The position numbers were made by a program, and so were the translations under genes. DNA of 64,000 nt from Alphaproteobacteria bacterium. GTDB lineage: Bacteria > Pseudomonadota > Alphaproteobacteria > Rhizobiales > Aestuariivirgaceae. The notes beneath the pieces were generated by a model. It was not told where the DNA came from. It was given only the letters and a program-made list of their open reading frames with translations, and searched no databases. The stretch lies in NCBI GenBank assembly GCA_024642465.1, contig JAHEBA010000265.1, forward strand, positions 29,592 through 93,591, written 5' to 3'. Each line of letters opens with the position of its first letter. The stretch's first letter is position 1. Positions 48,311 through 59,835 of the stretch are shown here, piece after piece.

Positions 48311-50812
48311 TCAGCTCCCGGTGGCGGCCTGTGGCTGAGCGGCATTGTCGCGAACCTCCGGCTGCGGCGGAGGCGATGCCTCGCGCGGACCGGCGGCAGG
48401 CAGGCGGCAGATGACGGTGGTGCCCTCGGACAACCTCGACATCAGACGCACCGAGCCGCCATGCAGCTCGACGAAACTCTTGACGAGGGCAAGCCCGAGA
48501 CCGGGCCCGCGATGGCCGCCGGAGGCAGGGCGCGAATTGAAGCGTTCGAATGCCTTTTTCTGGAATTCCGGGTCCATGCCGCGGCCATTGTCGGCAACCC
48601 AGAGCAGCACGTCGTCGCCATCGCGCCGGCCGCCCATGCGGATGGTCGCGCCCTTCGGCGAGAACCCGATGGCGTTGGACAGAAGGTGGCTGAGCGTCTG
48701 GGCCAGGCGGCGGCGGTCCGCCCGCAGCATCCCGGCGTCCTCGGCGATCTCGATGTTGAGCGTCAGATCGCGCTCGTCGATGCGGCGGGCAAACTCGTTT
48801 GCGACCTCCGACAGAAGCCCTTCGACCTGGATGTCATCCAGCTTCAGCTCCATCGCGCCGGCATCGATGCTGGTCAGGTCGAGGATGGCGTCGATGACGG
48901 TGAGCAGATCGTTCGATGAGGACTGGATGTCGGCCACGTACTCCGCCTGCTTGGGTTTCAGTTCACCGGCAATCCCGGCAGACAGCATGGACGCGAAGCC
49001 GAGAATAGAATTGAGCGGCGTGCGCAGTTCGTAGGATACGTTGGACATGAAGCCGGTCTTGAGCCTGTCGGCTGCCTCCAGCGCCTCGTTGCGTTCGCGC
49101 AGTGCGCGCTCGATGCCGGCGCTCGCGGTCACGTCGAGATAAGTGATCAGGGTGTTGCCATCGGGCAGCGGCACCACGTTGTAGTCCAGCACCATGCCGT
49201 CGGGGCGGGTCAGCCGGTCCTGCAGGTGGCGGCGGCTGTCGGACAGCGAGGTGACGGCGAGCTTGACTTCCGACCACATGTGCGGGTCGGGCATCAGGGT
49301 CGCGCAGTGCTGGAACACCTCGACCACGTGGGGCCGGGTTTCCAGGAAGGCCTCGTCGAGTTGCCAGAACCGGCTCAGAGCAGGGTTGAACAGCTTGAGG
49401 CAGCCATCGGTGCCGAACAGGGCGAGGCCTTCGTGCAGGTTGTCGATGGTTTCGCGCTGGACGCCAATCAGCTCGTTGTAGCGGCTTTCAAGCTGTATCT
49501 TCTCGGAAACATCCTCGTAGAGCACTGAAACCTCGCCGGAGCGGGGCTGTTCGGAAACCACGCGCAAGGACCGCCCGTCGGGCAGGTGCCACAGCTCCTC
49601 TGCCGTATCCAGACGCTCGTAGGAGGCAAGCTGTTCCTTCTTCCAGGTGCGGTAGTTTGCCTGCTCCGGCAACTTGCGTTCCTCGCGCAGGCGGTCAAGG
49701 ATTTCGCCATGGCTGGGCCTGCTGTCGAGCCACTTGCTGTCAAACCCCCACAATTGCACGAACGCCGAATTGTAGAAGCTCAACCTCTGATCCGGGCCAT
49801 AGGTGGCGATGCCGCTGGTGATCTTGTTGAGGGTGTTGGCATGCGACCGGGTCTGCCGGTCCAGCTCCTTGCGGGTGTCTTCCAGCCGGGTCATGTCGAG
49901 GGCGAAGCAGGCGGTGTTCTTGCCGAACGGCACCTCATAGAGCTCCAGCATCCGCTTGGTGCCATTGACCACGGCGGGACCGCGCAGGACACGGTGGCCA
50001 TCCTCCGCCGGATCGCCTGCAGGCTTGAACGCATCCTGTCCGATCAGCGGAATGTTGCGCTCGACGACTTCGTCGATGTCGTTGTGCTCGACGGCCTGCA
50101 TGTAGCTCTGGTTGACCCAGACAAGCCTGCCGTCGTCATCGCGCAGAAAGATCGGGAACGGTGCCTGGTCGAGTACGGCGCTCAGCCTCTCCACCTGCTT
50201 GCCGAGCCGGCGGGCATCGAACATCAGCTCCTTGGTGTCGCGGCGCTCGCCGGCAAGCGGACGGATGCGCATGGTGGCCACGCCACCGGCTGCGCGCCCG
50301 TCGGCCTCCACCAGTTCGCCGGCCCGCGTCTTCAGCCCGATGTTGAAGGCGGTACCGGCCTGGCGCAGCGCCAGCAATGCTTCGCCAACCGCTGCTGCGG
50401 ATTCATCATCCAGCCACGCATCAAGGTCGTAGTACTTGTCCGGTTCCACGCCGAGCCTGATCGTGCCGCGCAGATCACCGGCGACCTTGTCCGGGCGCGT
50501 CCCGTCGCCCCGCCAGATGAAAAGCAGGCTGGGCTCTGAATTTATGACGGCTTCCGCCTCGTTGAGCTCGCCCTCGAGCATGGCGATGCGCGCACTGTCG
50601 CGGGTTCGCAAGGAATTCAGCCGGCGCACTGAAATGAAGGCCCACAGCACGATGATGGCCGACAACAGCAGCGTGACCATCGCATAGCTGCCGTCCTGGC
50701 CATCGAGCGCCTGACGGACCTGGTTCATGGCGGATTCCGCGCGCACGACCGCAGGCGCAGCAAGCATGCCTGCTGCCGCTGCAATGACGGTAGTCACCTG
50801 TCTGTAGCGCAT
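48311..50812 (-). CDS. divL: DivL-like PAS sensor kinase with tyrosine in the H-box
   Basis: About 833 residues. A signal-like N-terminus (MRYRQVTTVIAAAAGMLAAP) is followed by a membrane helix (about 45-63). Several PAS domains follow (about 200-560; for example FPIFLRDDDGRLVWVNQSYM and GIATYGPDQRLSFYNSAFVQ). The transmitter has NVSYELRTPLNSILGFASML, with Tyr594 where kinases have the phospho-His, then N-box LSHLLSNAIGFSP and G-boxes ADNGRGMD and GPGLGLALVKSFVELHGGS. The tyrosine is the hallmark of Caulobacter DivL, which steers CckA/CtrA cell-cycle signalling. Start choice is uncertain: a GTG at 50881 adds 23 residues. It heads the divL-tsaE/amgK-murU-addB-addA run. Confidence 0.88.
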   Translation of the reverse strand: MRYRQVTTVIAAAAGMLAAPAVVRAESAMNQVRQALDGQDGSYAMVTLLLSAIIVLWAFISVRRLNSLRTRDSARIAMLEGELNEAEAVINSEPSLLFIWRGDGTRPDKVAGDLRGTIRLGVEPDKYYDLDAWLDDESAAAVGEALLALRQAGTAFNIGLKTRAGELVEADGRAAGGVATMRIRPLAGERRDTKELMFDARRLGKQVERLSAVLDQAPFPIFLRDDDGRLVWVNQSYMQAVEHNDIDEVVERNIPLIGQDAFKPAGDPAEDGHRVLRGPAVVNGTKRMLELYEVPFGKNTACFALDMTRLEDTRKELDRQTRSHANTLNKITSGIATYGPDQRLSFYNSAFVQLWGFDSKWLDSRPSHGEILDRLREERKLPEQANYRTWKKEQLASYERLDTAEELWHLPDGRSLRVVSEQPRSGEVSVLYEDVSEKIQLESRYNELIGVQRETIDNLHEGLALFGTDGCLKLFNPALSRFWQLDEAFLETRPHVVEVFQHCATLMPDPHMWSEVKLAVTSLSDSRRHLQDRLTRPDGMVLDYNVVPLPDGNTLITYLDVTASAGIERALRERNEALEAADRLKTGFMSNVSYELRTPLNSILGFASMLSAGIAGELKPKQAEYVADIQSSSNDLLTVIDAILDLTSIDAGAMELKLDDIQVEGLLSEVANEFARRIDERDLTLNIEIAEDAGMLRADRRRLAQTLSHLLSNAIGFSPKGATIRMGGRRDGDDVLLWVADNGRGMDPEFQKKAFERFNSRPASGGHRGPGLGLALVKSFVELHGGSVRLMSRLSEGTTVICRLPAAGPREASPPPQPEVRDNAAQPQAATGS

Positions 50813-50975
50813 GCCCTGCAAGGCGCGTCCGACCCCCTGGTACAGCCCCCGCTGTTCAATTTCCGATACTGACGCAGACACACTCTCGGCGTGGGCTGGC
50901 GCAGATGCTGCCAGCCAGTGCGAATCAACGCTCTCACCGCCAGGGAAATGTATAGCCTCTGGCGGCCAAAATGCA

Positions 50976-51014
50976 CACCGCCCGCCTGCAATTGTTTGTT
51001 GCGGGCAGGCGGTG
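50976..51014 (-). terminator. Terminator of ahcY
   Basis: CACCGCCCGCCTGCAA (50976-50991) pairs with TTGCGGGCAGGCGGTG (50999-51014), 16 bp with one mismatch and one wobble, around a 7-base loop. On the minus strand the stem is followed by GTGCATTTT. It lies about 42 bases after the ahcY stop and upstream of divL. Confidence 0.75.
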
Positions 51015-51055
51015 ATTGTGGATTGGCGAGCCGGGGCAATGCCGGCGCCGGCAAC

Positions 51056-52456
<1,401 letters not shown>

Positions 52457-52554
52457 GGGCTGAAGCGTCCTGATCGCGAATTGACGTGATTGATCGGTTG
52501 CGGCGCTCTATAGCAGCCGCATGGCGCGAGGGCAATGTAGATATAAAAGAATCT

Positions 52555-52848
52555 TTATGTGTTTGCCGTTTCGTCTTCGCGATCTTCGCCGAAGCGGTCG
52601 GCGAGCATCGCCGTTATCGCGGCCATGGCCTCGTCTGCGTCTGGGCCTTCTGTGGTGACCGTAACGATGGTACCCTTGGCGGCAGCGAGCATCATCAGCC
52701 CGAGGATCGACGTTCCGGGTACGGTCTGGCCATCATGCGAAACGGTGACGTTTGCATCGAATTCCTCGACGCATTTGACGAATTTCGCAGAGGCGCGGGC
52801 ATGCAGCCCGCGCTGGTTCAGTATCTCGAGTTCGCGGGTGACGCTCAT
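52555..52848 (-). CDS. ptsH: HPr family phosphocarrier protein
   Basis: 97 residues. The active His16 is in LNQRGLHARAS and the regulatory Ser47 in PGTSILGLMMLAA, the site targeted by HPr kinase. The C-terminus is extended and acidic. It belongs to a regulatory (non-transporting) PTS: EIIA(Man)-like and HprK genes are immediately upstream, with no EIIB/EIIC transporter genes in view. The ATG overlaps the EIIA stop (ATGA). Confidence 0.95.
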   Translation of the reverse strand: MSVTRELEILNQRGLHARASAKFVKCVEEFDANVTVSHDGQTVPGTSILGLMMLAAAKGTIVTVTTEGPDADEAMAAITAMLADRFGEDREDETANT

Positions 52849-53243
52849 TTGCCCAGCAGGCTGCCGGCGAGGTTGATGTACTTGCGGCCGGCGTTCTGGC
52901 CTTCCTCAGCAGCCTTGCGCAACGGCTGGGTGGCGCGCACGCTGGCCAGCTTGACGAGCATCGGCAGATTGGCGCCGGCCAGCACCTCTATGTCGCCGTC
53001 GTCCATGGCCGATATGGCGAGATTGGACGGCGTGCCGCCGAACATGTCGGTGACCACGATGACGCCGTCGCCAGAGTTCACATCGCGGATGGCGGCGAGA
53101 ATGTCCCGGCGGCGCTGATCGCCGTCGTCATTGGGTTCGATGCCGATGACGGCGATCTGCTGCTGTGGCCCGACCACGTGCACAAGCGCATTGAACAGCT
53201 CCTCGGCGAGCCTGCCGTGTGACACCAGAACCAATCCGATCAT
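52845..53243 (-). CDS. PTS EIIA component, mannose (PTS-EIIA-4) family
   Basis: 132 residues. The phospho-acceptor His9 is in IGLVLVSHGRLAEEL, and VIVVTDMFGGTPSNLAIS follows, as in EIIA-Man. It receives phosphate from HPr and acts as a signalling protein in alphaproteobacteria, where no cognate sugar permease exists. ATG 53243 is chosen because the family starts with M-I-G-L/I; a longer frame to 53264 is rejected. Confidence 0.92.
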   Translation of the reverse strand: MIGLVLVSHGRLAEELFNALVHVVGPQQQIAVIGIEPNDDGDQRRRDILAAIRDVNSGDGVIVVTDMFGGTPSNLAISAMDDGDIEVLAGANLPMLVKLASVRATQPLRKAAEEGQNAGRKYINLAGSLLGK

Positions 53244-53329
53244 GCAACCATGCCTGCCAGCCACGCGTGAACCAAAGGGGGCGCCCCTGCCCGGGAATGC
53301 CCGCTCAACCGGGCAGCTACATTAGCGTT

Positions 53330-53866
53330 TCATCGCCGCGCCGCAAGGTCCTGCGGCAAGCAATCCGCCACGAGTTGAACGTCGCCCCAGGCAAGGCGCG
53401 CAAGCAGCCTGACACGTGCCGGCGCGTCAGGCATCGAGTAGTCCAGCTGGTGCAGCGGCAAGCCGATGCCGCACAATCGGGTTTGCACGGCAGCGGGCAG
53501 ACGATCAATGCTGGAGGAGGCGGCGTGGTCTATCACCAGACCGAGCCGGGTTTCTGCTGTCAGCCGCGGCAGCTCGACGATGCCAAGCCCACGCACCTCC
53601 AGCAGGCCGGCGATGGTGGCAGGAGCAGATGCCAGCAACTCGCCGTCGGCCGGGCGGAGCCGAACCTGGTCGTCACTGACCAGGCTGGCGGTCACCGCCG
53701 CATTCCCATCCACGCCCAGACCCGATCCCGGCTCGTCCAGCAGGCGCAGCGCCAGCATGGATTTGCCACAGCCGGAGGGTCCGCGCAGCAGAACTCCCAG
53801 ACTGCGGCCGCCGCTTTCAAGCTGCAGGCAGGTGGCGTGAACGCAAACCGCAGAAGAGCCGGTCAT
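53330..53866 (-). CDS. hprK: HPr kinase/phosphatase, short alphaproteobacterial form
   Basis: 178 residues, much shorter than the ~310 of Firmicutes HprK because the N-terminal domain is absent, as usual in alphaproteobacteria. Walker A LRGPSGCGKSMLALRLLD at about 28-45, VSDDQVRLRPADGELLASAP and EVRGLGIVELPRL (HprK signature) are present. It phosphorylates HPr on Ser47. The ATG overlaps the chvG stop (ATGA), tying it to the ChvG/ChvI operon; 86 bp separate it from the EIIA gene. Confidence 0.92.
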   Translation of the reverse strand: MTGSSAVCVHATCLQLESGGRSLGVLLRGPSGCGKSMLALRLLDEPGSGLGVDGNAAVTASLVSDDQVRLRPADGELLASAPATIAGLLEVRGLGIVELPRLTAETRLGLVIDHAASSSIDRLPAAVQTRLCGIGLPLHQLDYSMPDAPARVRLLARLAWGDVQLVADCLPQDLAARR

Positions 53867-55713
53867 GGCTTGCGGCGGCTGCTTTCCGCGCTGGTGCGCA
53901 GGGCAGGCAGGCGCACCTTGAAGCAGGCGCCCGAAACAGTAGCGTCCGGCGCGCCGTCCGCGGTCTTGCCATGGCGGTTGGATGCGGTGATGGTGCCGTT
54001 GTGAGCCTCGACGATCTGGCGCGAAATCGACAATCCAAGACCCGAGTTCTTGCCGAACGAATTCTCGGGGCGGTCGGTATAGAACCGCTCGAAAACACGC
54101 TCGAGATTGGCCGGCGGAATGCCGGGTCCCTCATCCTCGACGAGAAACTCGACGTACTTGCCGCGATTGCGAAGCGTGACATGAACCGTGCCTGCTGGCG
54201 GCGAGAAGGATATGGCGTTGGCGATCAGGTTCCGGGTCACCTGGCCGAGCCGGTTGTCATGCCCCTGAATCCGATAGCCATTCCTTGCCGATACCCCTGC
54301 CGGCAAGGGTTCGATATCGAGCACCACCCGCGGCTGTCCCTCGCGGCGGGTCTCGTTGGCCAGTTCCACGAAGGTCTGCAGCAACTGGCGCAGATCGACC
54401 GGGCCTGCCTCGCTGCGGGCCAGTTCTGCGTCGAGGCGCGAGGCGTCGGAGATGTCGGAGATCAGCCGGTCGAGCCGCTTGACGTCGTCCTTGACGATGG
54501 CGACAAGCCGTTCGCGTTGCTCGGGCGTGCGTGCATACTCGATGGTTTCCACGGCCGAGCGAAGCGAGGTGAGCGGGTTCTTCAGTTCATGCGCCACGTC
54601 GGCCGCGAACGCCTCAATCGCCTCGATGCGGTTGTAGAGCGACTGGGTCATGTCGCGCAGCGAACCGGAGAGGTGACCGATCTCATCGCGCCGGGTCGAG
54701 AAATCCGGAATTTCGACACGCTTCGAATGGCCCCGGCTCACTGCCGCGGCGGCGCTCGACAGCCTGCGGATCGGCTCTGCGATGTGACCCGCCATCAAAA
54801 GCGACAGCATGATGGTGACCAGTGCGGTGAACAGGAAGATGAACAGGATCACCCGCATGTCCTCGCGTAGAACGGCGTCGATCTCACCGCCCGGCGTGGT
54901 CAGCACCAGCGCGCCCTGGATCGCCCGGAAGCGCTGCACCGGCACAGCAACAGAGACGATGATCTCCTTCTGCTTGTTGACCCGCACGACCGATACGGAG
55001 GCTCCATTGAGTGCCGCACGGATTTCCTCGAAATCGGTGCCGTTGCTGGCGGTGTATTCCTTCTGCTCCTTGTAGCCGATGGCGAAGAACCATTCGTTCA
55101 GCTTGGCCCAGAACTGCTCGACCAGCGGTTCGTCGGTCTTCCCTTCCAGCGGCGGGAGGTTGATGCGAAGCACCTCGCCACGACCGTAGAAGTAGCGGCT
55201 GTCAACGATCATGGCGCCGTCGCGGTCAAACAGGTGGGCGCGAATATCGGTATTCTGCACCAGCCGGCGCAAGACCGGACCTGCACGGTCCGGGTTGATC
55301 AGAAAGTCGGTTCGGGTCTGGCTGCCCGTGCCTGCCGCGGCGGAGTTGAGCTGCTGCTCGATCAGCCGTTCAGGGTCGATGATGAGCTGGTCATTGTCTG
55401 TGGCGACCGCCGAACTGACAGCCGCCGCCATGATCTGGGCCTGGGTCATCAGGCTCTGTACGCGGGCATCGATCAGGCTCTTGCGGCTCTGGTTGAAGAA
55501 CATGATCCCCAGCACCAGAATGACCAGGCCGATCAGGTTGATGATCAGGATCCGGCTAGTGAGATGAGCAGGCGCATAGCGATGCCACCATGCCACGGCA
55601 GCCGCCGGTTCAGCGGCCGCGCCTGCATCCTGCTTGCGCGCCTTCGCACTGCCAGACGTTGCCGGATCACTGGCAGCGCTGGTGTAATCGTCGACATCCG
55701 AACGGATCGTCAT
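53863..55713 (-). CDS. chvG: Sensor histidine kinase ChvG
   Basis: 616 residues. TM1 is at about 55-75 (ILIINLIGLVILVLGIMFF), followed by a periplasmic sensor domain (about 76-275), TM2 at about 278-300 and a HAMP linker. HisKA has His375 in DVAHELKNPLTSLRSAVE, and HATPase_c has NLIANAISFSPPAG, EDEGPGIPPAN and NSGLGLSISRQIVEAHNG. ChvG/ExoS senses acid and envelope signals in rhizobia. It is preceded by chvI (74 bp) and followed by hprK with a 4-base overlap. Confidence 0.93.
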   Translation of the reverse strand: MTIRSDVDDYTSAASDPATSGSAKARKQDAGAAAEPAAAVAWWHRYAPAHLTSRILIINLIGLVILVLGIMFFNQSRKSLIDARVQSLMTQAQIMAAAVSSAVATDNDQLIIDPERLIEQQLNSAAAGTGSQTRTDFLINPDRAGPVLRRLVQNTDIRAHLFDRDGAMIVDSRYFYGRGEVLRINLPPLEGKTDEPLVEQFWAKLNEWFFAIGYKEQKEYTASNGTDFEEIRAALNGASVSVVRVNKQKEIIVSVAVPVQRFRAIQGALVLTTPGGEIDAVLREDMRVILFIFLFTALVTIMLSLLMAGHIAEPIRRLSSAAAAVSRGHSKRVEIPDFSTRRDEIGHLSGSLRDMTQSLYNRIEAIEAFAADVAHELKNPLTSLRSAVETIEYARTPEQRERLVAIVKDDVKRLDRLISDISDASRLDAELARSEAGPVDLRQLLQTFVELANETRREGQPRVVLDIEPLPAGVSARNGYRIQGHDNRLGQVTRNLIANAISFSPPAGTVHVTLRNRGKYVEFLVEDEGPGIPPANLERVFERFYTDRPENSFGKNSGLGLSISRQIVEAHNGTITASNRHGKTADGAPDATVSGACFKVRLPALRTSAESSRRKP

Positions 55714-55787
55714 TGGCCGTCCTCTGGATCACTCGCCGCTCATGGGACGGCCCGCCCCTGCGGTTGCCGCCAGCCGCTTTCCGTCAA

Positions 55788-56486
55788 TTACATCTCGCGG
55801 AAGCGGTAGCCGACACCATAAAGCGTCTCGATGGCGTCGAAATCGTCATCAACCGCCTTGAACTTCTTGCGCAGCCGCTTGATGTGGCTGTCGATGGTGC
55901 GGTCGTCCACATAAACCTGATCATCGTAGGCTGCATCCATCAGCGAGTCACGGCTCTTGACGATGCCGGGGCGCTGGGCCAGCGCCTGCAGGATCAGGAA
56001 CTCCGTCACCGTGAGCGTAACGGCCTTGCCATCCCAGGTGCTCGAGTGGCGGTCAGGGTCCATCACCAGGCGGCCGCGTTCGATTATCTTGCTGGGCTCG
56101 CCGGTCGGTTCGGCCCCATCGCGGTTCTGAGAGCGGCGAAGCACGGCCTTTACCCGCTCCACCAGCAGGCGCTGGGAGAACGGCTTGCGGATAAAATCGT
56201 CGGCGCCCATTTTCAGGCCGAACAGCTCGTCGATCTCCTCGTCCTTGGAGGTCAGGAAAATGACCGGCAGATCGGATTTCTGGCGCAGCCTGCGAAGCAA
56301 TTCCATGCCGTCCATGCGCGGCATCTTGATGTCAAAGATGGCCATGTCCGGGGGCGTGTCCTCAAGACCCTGCAAAGCAGAAACGCCATCGGTATAGGTA
56401 TTGGTGTTGTAGCCTTCGGCCTCGAGCGCCATGGACACAGAGGTCAGGATATGACGATCATCGTCAACCAGTGCGATTGTTGGCAT
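55788..56486 (-). CDS. chvI: Response regulator ChvI
   Basis: 232 residues, OmpR/PhoB type. The receiver has acidic pair [11 protein letters not shown], phospho-Asp52 in [13 protein letters not shown] and Lys in FIRKPFS. The C-terminal winged helix is at about 135-230 ([36 protein letters not shown]). It is nearly identical in pattern to rhizobial ChvI. ATG 56486 ([14 protein letters not shown]) matches the family start; the TTG four codons upstream is rejected. It is the first gene of chvI-chvG-hprK-EIIA-ptsH, divergent from the PNPOx-like gene. Confidence 0.94.
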   Translation of the reverse strand: MPTIALVDDDRHILTSVSMALEAEGYNTNTYTDGVSALQGLEDTPPDMAIFDIKMPRMDGMELLRRLRQKSDLPVIFLTSKDEEIDELFGLKMGADDFIRKPFSQRLLVERVKAVLRRSQNRDGAEPTGEPSKIIERGRLVMDPDRHSSTWDGKAVTLTVTEFLILQALAQRPGIVKSRDSLMDAAYDDQVYVDDRTIDSHIKRLRKKFKAVDDDFDAIETLYGVGYRFREM

Positions 56487-56648
56487 GCGTTTTCCCAATG
56501 CTTTGTCTCCGTCTTGATGCCGAGCCGTATCTGCTGAACTGGAGCAAATTGTGGCGAACGGACAATGCCCTGTCGCAAAGTCAATAGTGGCAAGAATATG
56601 GTATCAGCCGGATGCCATAACAAGAGCAGGAAGGGAGTTTTGCCCGAC

Positions 56649-57155
56649 ATGGCCGATCAGCCACAACCCACCGCGGAAGCAACCCGCAGGAGTGACGACG
56701 CCGGCGAAGTGCTGCGGGTGTTGCGGCAGGCCAGGTTTGCCGCGCTCGCGACGCTGGATGCCGCAGACGGCGCACCATTCGCCAGCCTGGTCAATCTCGC
56801 CCTGCTGCCCGGCGGCATGCCGCTGATCCTGATCTCCACGCTGGCCCGGCACACGGCGAACCTGCGCGCCAATGCTGCCGCCAGCCTGCTGGTCACCGAT
56901 GGCGCCGCACCCGGCGGCGACCCGCTTTCCGGCTCACGGGTGACGCTGACCGGTCGCTTCGGGCAACTGGCCGGCGATGGAGAGATTGAAGCTGCGCGGG
57001 AAATCTTCGTCGGACTGCACCCGGCAGCCGCAGGCTATGCCGGCTTCGGCGATTTTGGCTGGTGGACGATGCAGGTCGACAAGGCCCATCTGGTGGCAGG
57101 TTTCGGGCGTATCCGCACGCTTCCGGCAAGCGATTTTCTGACGCTGACGCGCTAG
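56649..57155 (+). CDS. Pyridoxamine 5'-phosphate oxidase-like (HugZ-type) FMN-binding protein
   Basis: 168 residues with a split-barrel FMN-binding fold: LRQARFAALATLDAADGAPF, ASLVNLALLPGGMPLILIST, LARHTANLRANAAASLLV and GFGDFGWWTMQVDKAHLVAGFGR. Relatives include HugZ-like heme oxygenases and general stress flavoproteins; the HugZ C-terminal heme domain is missing, so heme degradation is not supported. ATG 56649 has GGAAGGGAG upstream. It lies between chvI and pckA. The exact function is unknown. Confidence 0.75.
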   Translation: MADQPQPTAEATRRSDDAGEVLRVLRQARFAALATLDAADGAPFASLVNLALLPGGMPLILISTLARHTANLRANAAASLLVTDGAAPGGDPLSGSRVTLTGRFGQLAGDGEIEAAREIFVGLHPAAAGYAGFGDFGWWTMQVDKAHLVAGFGRIRTLPASDFLTLTR

Positions 57156-57177
57156 GGTGACGATTTGTTCACAAACC

Positions 57178-57223
57178 GTGCGGCTTTCCGTCCTTTGGTC
57201 TTAAGACGGGTTGAAGGCCGCAC
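57178..57223. other. Imperfect hairpin in the pckA leader
   Basis: GTGCGGC (57178-57184) and GCCGCAC (57217-57223) pair perfectly. Inside them, TTC/GAA and CCGTC/GACGG also pair around a 12-base loop, with bulges. It lies 22 bases after the PNPOx-like stop and about 190 before pckA. It could be a terminator lacking a T-run or part of pckA control. The remaining leader to 57412 holds nothing else I can name. Confidence 0.35.
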
Positions 57224-57412
57224 AAAAATTTGCATAGGTTGTCCGCCATCCGGGCCGGCACTGGCGTGCAGCCGCAAATACTGTTTCCGGAATTCATAAC
57301 CAACAAAAAGAACACGACCAGCAAAGCGTAGTGACTTCGAGCACCGCCGGCAGCCTCCGGCATACGGCTTGCAAGCCATACGGGGAACACGACCCACTTA
57401 AGGAGTGGAAAC

Positions 57413-59026
<1,614 letters not shown>

Positions 59027-59079
59027 GCTCACCGGCTACTCAAGGCCGAACGAATGCGCCAGCACATTTGATACAAAGC

Positions 59080-59130
59080 AGGCATCAGGAATTGACCCAA
59101 GTCCGGGCATTTCCTGATGCCTTTTTATTT
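59080..59130 (+). terminator. Rho-independent terminator of pckA
   Basis: AGGCATCAGGAA (59080-59091) and TTCCTGATGCCT (59111-59122) form a 12-bp perfect stem, followed by TTTTATTT. It begins 54 bases after the pckA stop. Confidence 0.92.
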
Positions 59131-59154
59131 GTCTGATTGCATCAGATGCACCAG

Positions 59155-59730
59155 CTATGCAGGGTCGTGGCTGGCGCAGATCTTTTCGGCTTCCGTGCGG
59201 GTGACGGGCTCCTCGTAATTCAGGCACCAGTGCTTGCCCTTGACGTCGTCGGGTGCGCCGCCCTCGCGGAAATAACGGCAGGTGGCGCAAACGCCGAAGC
59301 TGGGCAGCCCGCGCGACACTGTCAGGGCATCCAGCAAGTTGCCCAGCACTGCCGCGAACTTCCTGCGGCCCTTGCCACCTGCCGGATCAAGCAGGACGTC
59401 GATCACGTTCCACGGATCGCCGGCGAGGCGCTTTTCTCCCTCGGCCGTGAGCGTCAGAGCAACGGAGCGGGCTTCGCCGGGCCGGCCCGATTTCTCGACC
59501 AGTCCCTTACGTTCCAGTGCGATCAGCGATTGCGAGATCGTGCCCTTGGTCGCGCCCAGATAGCGCGTCAGCGCGGCGGGCGAATTGGAGAACCGGTTGC
59601 AGCGCGAAAGATAGCGCAACGCACCCCATTGCGCGGGGTTAAGATCGCCCACGTGTTCGCCGGCGCGGATGAGTCTCGTCAATCGCTCCAGCGCCTGTAC
59701 GGGACTCTCGTCGGACTTCTGCTTCGCCAT
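59155..59730 (-). CDS. MarR-type winged-helix regulator with C-terminal four-cysteine motif
   Basis: 191 residues. The MarR winged helix (about 28-105) has LNPAQWGALRYLSRCNRFSN, GATKGTISQSLIALERKGLV and the wing RPGEARSVALTLTAEGEKRL. After a helix, the tail has CATCRYF (C148, C151), HWCLNYEEP (C169) and KICASHDP (C185): C-x2-C-x17-C-x15-C. This could bind zinc or an iron-sulfur cluster and so sense metal or redox state; C44 lies in the DNA-binding domain. The regulated genes are unknown. A palindrome (ACAATTGT) lies 66 bases upstream. Confidence 0.82.
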   Translation of the reverse strand: MAKQKSDESPVQALERLTRLIRAGEHVGDLNPAQWGALRYLSRCNRFSNSPAALTRYLGATKGTISQSLIALERKGLVEKSGRPGEARSVALTLTAEGEKRLAGDPWNVIDVLLDPAGGKGRRKFAAVLGNLLDALTVSRGLPSFGVCATCRYFREGGAPDDVKGKHWCLNYEEPVTRTEAEKICASHDPA

Positions 59731-59795
59731 CTCTCAACCAGCCGCCGCGTTTTGCCTGCGGCTCCCCTCATCAAGCGGCTGAAAGACTATGCAAC

Positions 59796-59803
59796 ACAAT
59801 TGT
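59796..59803. promoter_or_regulatory. Small palindrome upstream of the MarR gene
   Basis: ACAATTGT within GACAATTGTG (minus strand) is a perfect 8-bp palindrome between the polA stop and the MarR start, of the size and AT content common in MarR operators. It may allow autoregulation. Confidence 0.3.
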
Positions 59804-59835
59804 CACAATCAAACGCAGGCTCGCAGCAAAATGAA

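Noticed and set aside
52457..52554. SAM/SAH riboswitch upstream of ahcY
   Set aside because: No convincing conserved stems or pseudoknot could be seen in the 98-base leader.
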